A stretch of 64,000 bases of DNA from Hevea brasiliensis (Eukaryota > Streptophyta > Magnoliopsida > Malpighiales > Euphorbiaceae): the NCBI RefSeq assembly GCF_030052815.1, contig NC_079501.1, positions 80,496,979 to 80,560,978 on the forward strand, in the 5' to 3' direction. The position numbers were made by a program, and so were the translations under genes. The notes beneath the pieces were generated by a model, which was not told the origin of the DNA, did not search any database, and was given only the letters and a program-made list of their open reading frames with translations. Numbering within the stretch: the stretch's first letter is position 1; each line of letters starts with the position of its first letter. This document shows, piece after piece, positions 12,003 through 22,825 of this stretch.

Positions 12003-13291
12003 GGCATTGCATTCATTTTGTGTTTGTCATTATTATCTAAATAATAAAAACCATCATTTATATAACCCGAACCAACATATTTATTTCCAAAATAAATATT
12101 GTAAACATCATCTGTGAACAGAAATTCATAGCCATTTCTAGTCAAACTAGATATAGAAATGATATTCTTAAAAGCATCAGGTATATATAAAATATTATCC
12201 AAACACAAAACATGTCCAAACATGTAAAAAGATTTAGATCCTATGGCTAAAGCTTCAATAGTTGAGCCATTATCAATCCGGACTATAACATCTTGAGAAC
12301 GCAAGCTGCTACTATTTGCTAGTTCCTGCATATCATAAGAAATGTGAGAACTGGCACTAGTATCTAAAACCCAAGCTGTAGATGAACTATGAGTATCATC
12401 AGAATCTAAATAACAAGATATGGACATACCTTCCGAAGGTCTATCCTTCTTGTCCTTCAGAGAAGCAAGATACTCTGGGCAGTTCCTTTTCCAGTGTCCA
12501 TCCTTCTGGCAGTGGAAACACTTTCCTTTGCCTCCATCAGCTTTAGTCTTCCCTTTCTGTTTAGCTATTTTCTTGGAAGGATCAGGAATCTGAGATTTCT
12601 TTTTCTTATTGCCCTTCTTCTTATTGGACTTTCCAGCAGAAGAAGATGCAATCAAAGCTACCTCTTTTCCTTTATTGCCCTTCATATTCTTTTGGGCAAT
12701 AACCATCATGTTGAGTAAAGCAGCCAATGTGCATTCCTGATTAGTCATATGGAAATTTTTCACAAAATTCCCAAAAGAATCAGGAAGGGACTGAAGGATC
12801 AAATCCGTCTGCAGTTGGAAATCCATGTTAAAGTCAAGATGTTCCAGCTGCTCAATTAGCTGAATCATCTTGTGGACATGATCCCCAACATTCTGTCCCT
12901 CAGACATTCTCATCCGGAACAGCTACCTAGATATCTCATACCTAGCATTCCTACAGTGCTCACCATACAACTCTTGTAGGTGAAGGAGAATCTCACTCGC
13001 ACTCTGCATGTTCTCATGCTGCTTCTGTAACTCATTACTCATGGAAGCAAGCATGTAACACTTAGCTCTCATATCATGCTCCTTCCACTTGTCCAAAGTT
13101 TCATGTTCCTCTGGAGTGACCTCTGGAGGTAAGGGACTAGGAACATGTGAGTCTAGAACATATCTTATATGTTCAAGGTTCAGGACAAGTTTCAAATTTC
13201 TTAGCCAATCAGAGAGATTAGGTCTTGTCAACTTATTGCGATCAAGTATGCTTGCAAGGATATTGGATGGTGGTGGTTGTTCTGTACTCAT
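11996..13291 (-). pseudogene. gag: Copia gag and protease (element C)
   Basis: Gag starts at the ATG 13291-13289 (MSTEQPPPSN), chosen because it precedes the LTR-copia gag motif LTRPNLSDWLRNLKLVL. An in-frame TAG (12925-12923) splits it; the same frame continues at 12922. A lysine-rich region leads to a CCHC zinc knuckle, CFHCQKDGHWKRNC (12520-12479), which binds RNA in the family. The protease follows at about 12390-12330 with AWVLDTSASSHIS, where D(S/T)GA is expected, so the active-site Gly is replaced by Ser. The frame ends at 11998-11996. F lacks the whole protease segment. Confidence 0.9.
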
Positions 13292-15063
13292 TATTATCAG
13301 AAAATTAACTTGTAGAAAATAACCAGATTAATTAGTAAATGTATCATGTAATTAACCAAAATGATTATAGTCTTTTAATCAAATTGGTCCTCCCACTAAC
13401 TTAGCGAATCCTACACTTCCAAAGTAGAAAATGGAAATCCTAGTTGGATGGATTCTAGTGGGTGATTGAATTCTTATAATTCTGTTGATCATCCTCAGGT
13501 ACATCCATTATTAGAATTACAATAAACTATAAGTGAGCAACTCCTTGCCCATCACATCTCATGTGAGGTTCAATCCTTTACCTAGCCCCTAATGCTCAAA
13601 ATCTCAGGTACATCCATTATTGACTTATCTTGCATTAGTTAAGTTGATCCCATTGAGCTAGTAATTATGCAAATAATTTTAATGTCCTCAGGTACATCCA
13701 ATATTGACCACCAAACCATTTACATATTTACAACATCTCATTCTTAACAATTATTCTTAAGAAAATCTCTTAAATTAATTACATCTTATGCAAGTATTTA
13801 AAATTTCTTAAAATAATTGCCTCAATGGAGGGCCCATGTTATAATTACTTTAATTATAGCATTTCTAACTTAATCATTTGTTTGGAAGATTTTATGGTCA
13901 TCCTAATTACTATTAAGGTCTCACTTTGCACATTATCTATTTAGCATGCATATATCATATACTTGCATACATTCACATACATCTCATGCATTCATAGATA
14001 AACAGTAAATATGGTATAATCATGGACTTTCTAAGGGATTCAATTCTGAGCCACCAAGAATTGAATCAGGGCATTCCTAGGTGCATTTCATTCATTCATA
14101 TTATAAGAGTTGCTGAAGGAGTACATAATCAACACTTGATCTTGAATTCCTCCCACTGGTCCCACCAATGCTCTTGACCTCCTTAATCTTCTTACAATAC
14201 AATATTACATAGTAATCCTTGGCATACCAAGGCGAATTTACAAGAACTAAATAAATGAAATTACAACCCAAAAAATTATTACAACCATAATAATACATGC
14301 CCAAAACAAATTAAAATTAATTAATTAATTAATTTACAATCCCAAAGAAACATAAAAGAAATAAATCCAATCACATTAGTCTTTTATAGTCCATGATCAT
14401 CCATCATGCATATCACTATTTAACAATTAAATAAAACATACATACTTAAATTAAACTGAATATCTCATATTCAACTTAAAAATCCATATTTGAATATGAT
14501 TCAAATAAATTAAAAAATTCAGATTTGAATCGCATTCAAACAAATTTAAAAATTCATATTTGAATCACATTCAAATAACCTTAAAAATTCAGATTTGAAT
14601 CACATTCAAACAATTTTTAAAAAATAGATTTGAATCACATTCAAATAATTTTTTAAAAATTCAGATTTGAATATTATTCAAACAACTTTAAAAATTCAGA
14701 TTTGAATATGATTCAAACAACTTTAAAAATTTAGATTTGAATCACATTCAAATAACTTTTAAAATTCAGATTTGAATCACATTCAAACAATTTTAAAAAT
14801 TCTGATTTGAATCAAAATTTAATTGTGTGATTAAAACTCTAATTAAACAATTTAATTAGACATAGGATGAGCTTTTAAATCATATAACAATTGCAAATTA
14901 AAAGGCCAAACCTTGCGCCACCCATGAAGGCCAAAGATGGCGCACAATGATGGTGTTCTTCACCAAAGCCACCACCTTTCATGCAACCAACAATGGATCT
15001 ATCATCTCATGAATATTCCACACAATTAAATCATATAATCAATCATCTAAATGGCAAATATAG
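13292..15063 (-). other. 5' leader of copia element C
   Basis: This is 1.8 kb of untranslated leader between primer site and gag ATG. It contains three copies of CTCAGGTACATCCA at about 13494, 13603 and 13686, spaced roughly 110 and 83 bases apart. It also holds a region of direct repeats at 14479-14813. The F leader (49142-50554) is homologous and carries the same two repeat sets. An open stretch at 14304-14101 has no counterpart protein that I recognise. Confidence 0.8.
14479..14813 (-). repeat. Minisatellite in copia leader (element C)
   Basis: About nine imperfect units of 34-40 bases contain AAAAATTCAGATTTGAATC and a short inverted core TTTGAAT...ATTCAAA. The orthologous tract in F (49404-49646) has about seven units. 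Because it is in the leader it would be transcribed and could fold into serial hairpins. Confidence 0.85.
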
Positions 15064-15077
15064 TGGCTCTGATACCA
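15064..15077 (-). other. Primer binding site, element C
   Basis: The minus strand reads TGGTATCAGAGCCA, two bases inside the LTR end. It is a 14-base match to the plant initiator-Met tRNA 3' end. Confidence 0.95.
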
Positions 15078-15079
15078 AT

Positions 15080-17160
15080 TGAAGGAGCAGAAGTATCAAA
15101 AACACAAGTTTATACTATTGAATTCAAAAATTTTCACCTAGGGTCACATGCATCATGCAAGATTTATTTTTATTTATTTGATTCAATGATAAACAACATA
15201 TTAAAACACTTTTAATATGTCTTTGGATCTGTATTTTCCATTCAAGATTTTAGAATTAATCATATTAATTTTAGAACCCTAGATTAAATTAAGAACAAAT
15301 ACACTAACCTCTTGATGCACTGCAGAGTATTTGTACCTTTAGGATGCATCTTTAGGACACCAAATGTTGTCCCTCTAGCTTATCCACACCAAGATCACCT
15401 ATGTCAGCCCTTGAAAATCTTCTAAAGCTTTTTCTATGAATTAGAAATCAAGTTTTTCCTTTTAAGAGATTACAGATGTAAACAGAACACTAGAAATAAT
15501 TTCTAGTATTTTTATTTCAAGAGATTGTTTGCTAATCTCTTAGAATTGATGAGAGATGAAGAAGAAGAGAGAATGGTAGCCTCAAGGGTGGCGGCACAAA
15601 GGGAGGCAGCAGCTGGTTGTTATTTGTTCTTTCATAACAACACTTATATAGTTAGGTCACCACTTAAAACCCTTGTTACATGTAACCTTCTGATTGGTTC
15701 TAAGTTTAATTGACCCAATCACATTGTGCCAAGTGTCAAACCTATATTTAATCTTAATTTTAATCATCTTACATGATTAAAAGACATTTGGCAAGCTTAT
15801 GTGTAGTGCCATGTGTCACCATCTCATGGTGCCACATGTCACCCTGTGAAATGACCAAAATGCCCCTGTGTCTTAATTTTGAGTTCTCAACCCAAAATAA
15901 TTATTTCTCTTCTTCTAATCACTTTATATCAAATATAAATTAATTAATTAATCTCTATTAATTAATTTCTCATTAATTAAGTTCATATTTAAACACTTTA
16001 AATATAAATTTAACTTATACTATACATCCAATAACCTAGATTTATTTTCAAGCCATGCTAGGGACTTTGCAATCTAATTGCAAACCAAACCTATTTAATT
16101 AATCAATTAAACTCTTTAATTAATTAATTAAATCATATTTAATTAGGTAATTACTTGTGTATGTGTGTAACTTACTAGGCTTATCACTAATTGGCAATGA
16201 GACATGATATAAACTCTTAATATCATCAAAACTCTTTCTTACCATAAATGATTTCTCTAAATCATTTTATGCACCTCATAGACCATGGTTAACACCTAGC
16301 ATAGCATGCTATGGCCACCCAATCAGTAATAAGGTTTACTTTAAATGAACCTATAATCATATTTTACCATGCACTAGAATCTTTCTGTTACAAAATCCCA
16401 ACTCAAGCTAGAGTCATGGTTTATGTCAAACCCCATTTGCTATGAATATTATGTTCTCTTTTAATTCTAGTTCTTGATTAAAAGATTTTCTCATCAGAAA
16501 CTCTTTTCTGATTAAATCTATCGGTCCTGACTAGGAACTTGAAACATCAAGAACAATTAAATGAACATAGGATTTTATCCCTATTTACTTAGAGGAACAG
16601 ATTCCATCTTGATCAACACCTATCTCCATATATAACTAGTAGGAGCCAACACATGCCCATATACCCACACGCAGTACAAGTATGAAAGCAGTATCAAACT
16701 CAAACCACCTATATACAAGATAATTGTGCTATCTTAGGTCTAAAGATTATATGCATGATATGATTTATGATAATACATTGACAAAAGTAAACTCCATGCG
16801 CTTGTCATAAGTGTCACTGGTTCGACCTACTTATCATGTATAAGTGCCTACCATGTTTGTCATATGGCATGAGACTCACCATTCCATCTTATTTATATCT
16901 CATATAAATAACTTAGGAATAAGCATGAATACAATCTTTCTAGATAAGTCACGTCCTTATTGTGAAGTATCCTCGATTGTGAACCTATTTATGATACTTT
17001 GTAGTTGAAATACTGTCACTCATATTCTTAACAATTTAATAATAGAATTTCTAACAAAATATCAATGGACCTTTTCTATTACACGTACAAATGCCTTTTA
17101 TTAATAAAAACACGTACAAGATACATACTAAATGATCTGCTCTAGGGCATACTACTAACA
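15080..17160 (-). repeat. 5' LTR of copia element C
   Basis: This 2081-bp LTR has TG...CA ends: TGTTAGTAGT at 17160 on the minus strand and TTCA at 15080. It aligns throughout with 7199-9307, with scattered substitutions and a ~50-base gap near 17085 next to the outer end. It has a minus-strand TATA box (15650-15643) and the CACATG palindrome (15806-15842). A short open frame at 15525-15713 is LTR sequence. Confidence 0.95.
15643..15650 (-). promoter_or_regulatory. TATA box in C 5' LTR
   Basis: TATATAAG on the minus strand. This is the copy that would drive element C. Transcription would start about 30 bases further on, on the minus strand. Confidence 0.6.
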
Positions 17161-17165
17161 AGATC
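17161..17165 (+). repeat. Target-site duplication AGATC, right copy (element C)
   Basis: Exact match to 7194-7198, directly after the 5' LTR of C. A-element coding sequence resumes after it. Confidence 0.95.
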
Positions 17166-17738
17166 AACCAGAATATCTGATCCACCAAAGAGATATGGTT
17201 TTCTTCATAAAGATGAACAAGAGTTGTTTGCTCATGAAGAAACAAATCATTGAGATGATCCTCTAACCTATGAAGAAGCTATATCAGATATAGATTCTTC
17301 TAAATGGATTAAAGCTATGAAATCTGAAATGGATTCCATGTATAAGAACTAAGTATGAGATCTTGTTGACCCACCTAAAGGTATTGTACTTATAGGTAAT
17401 AAATGGGTTTTCAAGACGAAAATTGATTCTAATGGAAAGGTAGAGACCTATAAAGCAAGGCTACTTGCGAAAGGGTTTCGCCAAAGGCAAGGAATCGACT
17501 ATGAGGAGACTTTGTCACCTGTTACCATGCTTAAATCCATTAGAATTTTTTTAGCAAAAATTGCATACTATGATTATGAAATTTAGCAGATGGATGTCAA
17601 AATAGCTTTTCTGAATGGAAACATTGAGGAAAACATTTTCATGGAATAACCTAAGGGTTTTGAATCCCAACATCGTTCCAAAGTATGCAAGCTAAAATGA
17701 TCTATTTATGGGCTAAAACAAGCTTCAAGGAGTTGGAA
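17166..17738 (+). pseudogene. pol: Copia element A, RT N-terminal part (fragment 2)
   Basis: This continues fragment 1 of A after the C insertion. Motifs include [58 protein letters not shown] and YGLKQASRSWN. Several stops interrupt it (near 17260, 17350, 17584, 17647, 17697). It ends at TGGAA, where tandem array D is inserted, and resumes at 38115 with the same reading. It carries more stops per length than the A fragment downstream. Confidence 0.9.
17734..17738 (+). repeat. Target-site duplication TGGAA, left copy (array D)
   Basis: TGGAA directly precedes the first LTR and is repeated at 38110-38114 after the third LTR. Neither inner LTR junction has such a duplication. Confidence 0.95.
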
Positions 17739-18303
17739 TGTAACACCCCTATTTGAATAGCCTGGTATATTTCACTGTTCCGGTAACTGGTGTTGGTCCG
17801 AATAATTAAGGGGAATAGAACCACATTTAAGACAACTAGAGAAGCCATAAATACAAATAATTAGTAATTGCCAATTAGTTAAGTATAAATAAGAAAAACA
17901 GAATATAAGAAGTTAAACGAGCCGAGAGTCATAGCGATGGGTGACCGTCTCGGGAACGACTGCGAAGCCATTTTAAACTCAAATTTCGAACTGTAAAATG
18001 TGACGCTGCGGTCCTTAGGACCCTTATGAACACAGTGGAAAAGAGAAAATCACGAAAAAGAACTGTTAAGTCAGTCAAATAATTAGGTCAGGGAGCCAGA
18101 AGAAATATTGAATTATTTGCAAACTGGGATGAACCGGCGAGGGGCAATTTGGTCAATTGACCCCGAGAGCTGACTCCTGACCTAACTGTCAAATAAAATC
18201 GGAGAAAAGAAAATTTCGGAGTCGGGAATTAAAAGAAAGAACTAATAGAAAAAAAATAAATAAATAAAAGAAAAAGAAAAAGTGTAGGGAGATGACATCA
18301 TGC

Positions 18304-18325
18304 ATGACATCATGCATGATGTCAT
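18304..18325. promoter_or_regulatory. Perfect 22-bp TGACATCA palindrome in D LTR 1
   Basis: ATGACATCATG is followed directly by its reverse complement CATGATGTCAT. A further half-site ATGACATCATGC lies at 18292-18303, giving three TGACATCA octamers in 34 bases. Same arrangement at 26861-26882 and 35207-35228. bZIP binding is inferred from the octamer. Confidence 0.6.
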
Positions 18326-19883
18326 AAAAGTAATAATTAATAAATTAAATTAAATGGGATTTTGGGGTCTTCCATAAGACAAAATAAATAAAGAAAGGAA
18401 AAGAAAAAAAAATAAATTTTATTATCTTCTTCCCTAGTTGCCGCCTCTCTCTTCCAAGCTCTCTCTCAAACTTTTCGTCCATGAAAGCTTATTTTTAAGC
18501 TTCCTAAATATTAATTCCACCATAAATCCATTGATTTTCTTGAAGAAAAATTATAAACAAATCTTGGAAGGAAGATTAGAAGGAGAAGAATTGAAGAAAA
18601 TTGAGAGGAAGTGAAGATCAAAGACTTCATTTAAGGTTAGTAATGTAAACTTCAAATTTTTAGTTTAATTAGTGTATGTATGGCATCAAGAACTTGTAAA
18701 TAAACTTAAAATTAAAAAAAAAAATATGTGGGGAGGACCAAACTAAAATTTCAGCCAGCTTGAAGGGGAGTATGATTTGCGTGGTTTGATGGATTTGAAT
18801 GAGTATATAAACCCCAATTAGCTTAGTGATTATAGTTAAAAGCATTAAATGTGGTTAAATACAACAATTTAGTAAGTTAGGGTTTTGGGACTTAGGGTTT
18901 ATGAACCAAAATTGTGAGAAATGAGCAAATGGTGTCTTTGACCTATTGTGAAGTGAAAAATGGTCATTTGTGACCAAATGAGTTGTGTTGGAATGGTTGG
19001 AATTAAAGCTAAATTCGGAGGGAGTGTGGTCATGCTGCTGGCAGCATGACCAAGTCAACTTTGAAGGACCAAAAATGAAATTTTACAAGTCCAATTGGTA
19101 TGGAACCAATTGGGGATAAAAATAGACACTAAATGACACAATTTTCATTTAGGAAGCATGCCCAAAAAGTGACCAAAACCAAGTGAACAAATTGACTCGA
19201 TTCGGAAAATCTCAGTCTGTCCCTGTACAAACTGACCAAATAAACAGTGCTTGTTCATTTGGTCATAACTTGAGCTAGGCAGACCCACATGACCTGAAAT
19301 TTACCAGTGGTTAGATGAGATATAGACCTAAAACTTTCATGAAGAACACAAACCCAAATTCTGCCAGAAACCAAGTCATTTGGCCACCCCAAGTTGGTGA
19401 CCCAAACCGCAAAGACTAAAATTGCCCAGAAAATCTGGGTTGTGTCCAATCCGGCAGCCATGGTTCAAATGGCCATAACTTGAGGTACAAAACTCCAATT
19501 GGAGTGATTCGAAAAGGAAAATAAACTTAAGACAATAAGAAATATTTTCTATGAAGGAAGTTTTGCCAAATTCTAACAGTAGAATGACCAATGAAACAGT
19601 GCAACTAGGGACACCAAAACTGAAAATTTGACAATTTTGCCTAAAGGACTTAAACTTTGAGAAAATGACCAAAACCAACAAATTTAATGATCAAAATGTG
19701 GTATGTGGGTGAAGTTGGAGTTCCCATACCTATTAAGCCTTAGAAAGTCAACAATTTGACTTGAATAGTATAGTGAATAGTAACTCAAAACACAAAAACT
19801 TCGAGAACGTCGAATTTAGCACGTTAGAGCTAGATAAAAGTGAAGTTAAATTTATTTTTGGATTTATGCTAAGTTATGGTACT

Positions 19884-20286
19884 GAAACACTATGAAACTG
19901 TATGTTTAAGCTGAAAAAGACTTGGAAACTCGGAGAGACTGAGTCAAGGCCTAGAGGCGACTCACGTCAGGTCTGTGCACAGTAAATTTTTTTAAAATAT
20001 ATGATTCTTGAAAATTTGATTTTTTTTTTTGAGTTAATTATGAATTGTGTTGCCATTTATGATTGTTAATATGACTTTAGAAATGAAACACTATGAAACT
20101 GTATGTTTCAGCTGAAAAAGACTTGGAAACTCGGAGAGACTGAGTCAAGGCCTAGAGGCGACTCACGTCAGGTCTGTGCACAGTAAATTTTTTTTTAAAT
20201 ATATGATTCTTGAAAATTTGATTTTTTTTTTTGAGTTAATTATGAACTGTGTTGCCATTTATGATTGTTAATATGACTTTAGAAAT
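19884..20286 (+). repeat. 201-bp tandem duplication inside D LTR 1
   Basis: Copy 1 is 19884-20084 and copy 2 is 20085-20286, each beginning GAAACACTATGAAACTG and ending CTTTAGAAAT. LTR 2 and LTR 3 have a single copy (starting near 28428 and 36788). The duplication therefore occurred in LTR 1 alone, after LTR copies were established. It spans the segment just before the T-rich run. Confidence 0.95.
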
Positions 20287-21424
20287 TGATCAGATTTCTC
20301 ACAAATTATTTGAATAAATTGTTTTGAATTGATTTTGTGTTCACACTTAGCTTGACAGTATTACATTATTCCTCCTCCATTTATGGGGTTGAGATCATTT
20401 ATTTTCCTCCCTCTCTGGCTTACCAGTTGAGGTCGAGATCGGATGAGTACTCATTAGCTAGCTAGCCACCTCCCTCATTGATTTCAATTAATGGGGTTGT
20501 AGATTACTTTGTCGTGGTGTACAACACGGCATTGATCGAAAATTTTGTGTCATGGCTTAAGTTGTGTATGATTTTGGCAACACTGTGTTTATTAAATTAT
20601 TTGACTAAATTATGTTATTCTAAGTTTTGATAATTGTAAAATGGGATTGAGAAATATTTAAATTGTGTTTTGGTAATGAATGATTTATGTATCGTATTTT
20701 AAATTTTTATTGTGCACCATTGAGTATTTTTATATTCAGCAATAGCTTATTTTGCTGTCACAGATTCTAGTAAGGAGAAAGCAGCAGAATGAGCTGCTAT
20801 TGAATTGAGGACTATACCGGTCTTTTTGTACGGGTATTATTTTATACCCTTATAGTTAATTTTGATATAAATATAGAAATATTGTATGTATCAATGTAAA
20901 GTTGAGCAGTTGTAAAATAAATTGTAATAATATTATTTTTTGGATTTCCTTCTATAAATTAATATTTGTACTTATGAATTTTATACTTTATGCCTTGTGA
21001 ATGAAGTTATTAAATATTTTGAGACGATAAATTTTGATTTGGATTGTGGAATTATTTTGAAGTGAATTGAATTGAATTGATTTGAGATTTATTGGAGGTT
21101 GGGAGTTGAGAAAATTATTGGAAGTGTTTTTTTTAGGTATTTGAAGAACTGTTTTCTCCAAACACAAACAGAACTCTGTCAAAATTTTTATAAAATTTGC
21201 GGTAAAATTAAAATGGACAAAAAATTTTACTAGTATTTAAACTTTGAATAAATGGTTTTTAATTCCTCCCAAAATGCTCACCACTTCCAGAATGTAAGAA
21301 AATTATTTTAAAATCCCTTGTAGTGTACTTAATGAATTATCGGTAGGTGAAGTTCGGAAGTTCATTATGTATTCTACAGGATCATGTCATGCCTTACAGA
21401 GGGCTGAGGTGTGACATGTTTTAG

Positions 21425-21436
21425 TGGTATAAGAGC
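21425..21436 (+). other. Primer binding site, D internal 1 (mutated)
   Basis: TGGTATAAGAGC, one base off the consensus TGGTATCAGAGC found in internal 2. It starts 8 bases after LTR 1. Confidence 0.9.
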
Positions 21437-21605
21437 ATAGTTTTTCAATAAATTTTGACTATGTATATGAATATTTCTTTGATAAGTACAACTGCTCAAG
21501 TGTCTTTAATTGATACATATGACGTATTTACATCATGAATATGCACTAACGGAGGTCAACCTCCTTGTGTTTGATCTCAGGAAGTAGAAATTTTGGGAAA
21601 ACAGA

Positions 21606-22825
21606 ATGGAAGAAGGAGATCATTCTATAGAACAATCTGTTGAGGCTGAGGTTCAAGGGGAAGCCCCAGCACTCCAGAACGTGAGTGGGTCAGCCACTCT
21701 AGCTCCTACTCCAGCACCGCAGTTCCCTGCTCAGTTTGTACAGCAGATGGCTGCGTTTTTCAAGCAAATGGCGAGAAATGTGCCACCCCAAGCTCAGATG
21801 CAAGCACCTGTAGCACAACAACAGCCCTCAGCTCGGCAATATAAAAAATTGATGAAATTTGGGGCCACCGAGTTTAAAGGCACTGTGGATCCACTGGAAG
21901 CAGAATAGTGGTTGGAAAGAATGGAACGGATTTTTAGAAAGCTGCAGTGTACTGAAGAATTAAAATTTGAGTATTCAGTATCTCTTCTCCAAGGGGATGC
22001 ATATGAATGGTGGAAGACTATCCCCCACAGCCTGGTTGAGCCACCTGTGCTGACATGGACAGACTTCCTGAGGGAATTTAGGCAGAAATGGGTTCCTGAT
22101 GCGTATGTGGATATGAAGTTACAAGAATTCCTGAGTTTGAAACAAGGGGATAGAACCATAGCAGAATATGAGAGAGACTTTTCAAGGCAAAGCCACTATG
22201 CTGGAAGCTTAGTCTCCATCCCCAGAGATAGATGTAAGAGTTTTGAGTCCGGGTTAAGGCCGAATCTGAGGATACAAGTCGTGGGTTTCCGACATCAGAA
22301 TTTCGCTGAGTTGATCTCATAGGCCCTAGAACTGGAAATGATAGAATCAGAAGGGGCAGTGAAGAAGGGTACACAAGAGAAAGAGAAGACTGAAAAGACA
22401 ACGGGACAAGCATCTGAGAGTGGTTCTGGAAAGTGGAAATAGTTTGGGTGATCCAGCTCCCGTAGATCGAGCAAAGGCAGATTTTCTGGCCAAAGACCAC
22501 CCCGGTCTGGTCAGCAAACCCAGCAGGCACCCGAGGAGCTCTATCACTACGACAGTGTGAAACTTGTGGCAGAACTCACAGTGGGGTTTGTTTTAAGGCC
22601 ACCGGTGCATGTTTTAACTGTGGAGGGAGCAGAAATTTCGCTAAGGATTGCACTAGTCCACGCCGGTCTAGACCTTCTACTACATTTGAAGGATTAGCCC
22701 AAGTCTCTGTACCTATAGGGTCACAGTCAGCTGCTAGAGGTAGAGGTAGAGGTAGGGGTCCTGGTAACACTCTTGGAAGTCAAAGCACTGTTTACCAGCC
22801 AGTATCCAGTGGCGCACCAATCAGA
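21606..22825 (+). pseudogene. gag: Gypsy gag, D internal 1
   Basis: Gag begins at ATG 21606 (MEEGDHSIEQ), the first ATG of the frame and matched in B and D2. The core at 21850-22320 has ATEFKGTVDPLEAE, FEYSVSLLQGDAYEWW, FLREFRQKWVPDAY and SLKQGDRTIAEYERDFS. TAG stops at 21906-21908 (DPLEAE*WLER) and 22320-22322 (LIS*ALEL) replace glutamine codons that are intact in D2. A frameshift between 22322 and 22826 displaces the zinc-knuckle region, which is degenerate (CFNCGG-type motif at about 22614-22655). An Arg-Gly tract lies near 22735-22760. Confidence 0.9.

Larger units (their letters stand above)
7199..17160 (-). mobile_element. Complete Ty1/copia element 'C' (9962 bp, minus strand)
   Basis: This is a full-length but dead copia element inside another copia of the same family. 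In element order: 5' LTR (17160-15080), primer site (15077-15064), long 5' leader with a minisatellite, gag, protease, integrase, RT, RNase H, polypurine tract (9320-9308) and 3' LTR (9307-7199). The order protease-integrase-RT-RNase H is diagnostic of Ty1/copia. The 5-bp duplications AGATC flank both ends. Stops and frameshifts occur in every domain, though RT retains its YMDD box. Visible LTR-to-LTR differences (scattered substitutions and short indels) indicate an insertion old enough to have diverged. Confidence 0.95.
17739..21416 (+). repeat. D LTR 1 (3678 bp)
   Basis: TG...CA ends (TGTAACACCCC ... GGTGTGACA). It is about 200 bp longer than LTR 2 and LTR 3 because of a tandem duplication at 19884-20286. 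It holds a perfect TGACATCA palindrome at 18304-18325 and a set of degenerate modules with CCATAACTTGAG and TTTCATGAAG at 19085-19590. Open frames on the minus strand near 19255-19681 recur in the other LTRs only because the LTRs are homologous. Confidence 0.95.

Noticed and set aside
14479..14813. Repeat series resembling a CRISPR array
   Set aside because: Units are imperfect and contiguous without unique spacers, in a plant retroelement leader; it is a minisatellite.
15525..15713. 62-codon open frame next to an LTR
   Set aside because: It lies within the C 5' LTR, antisense to its transcript; the homologous 3' LTR has stops in the same place.
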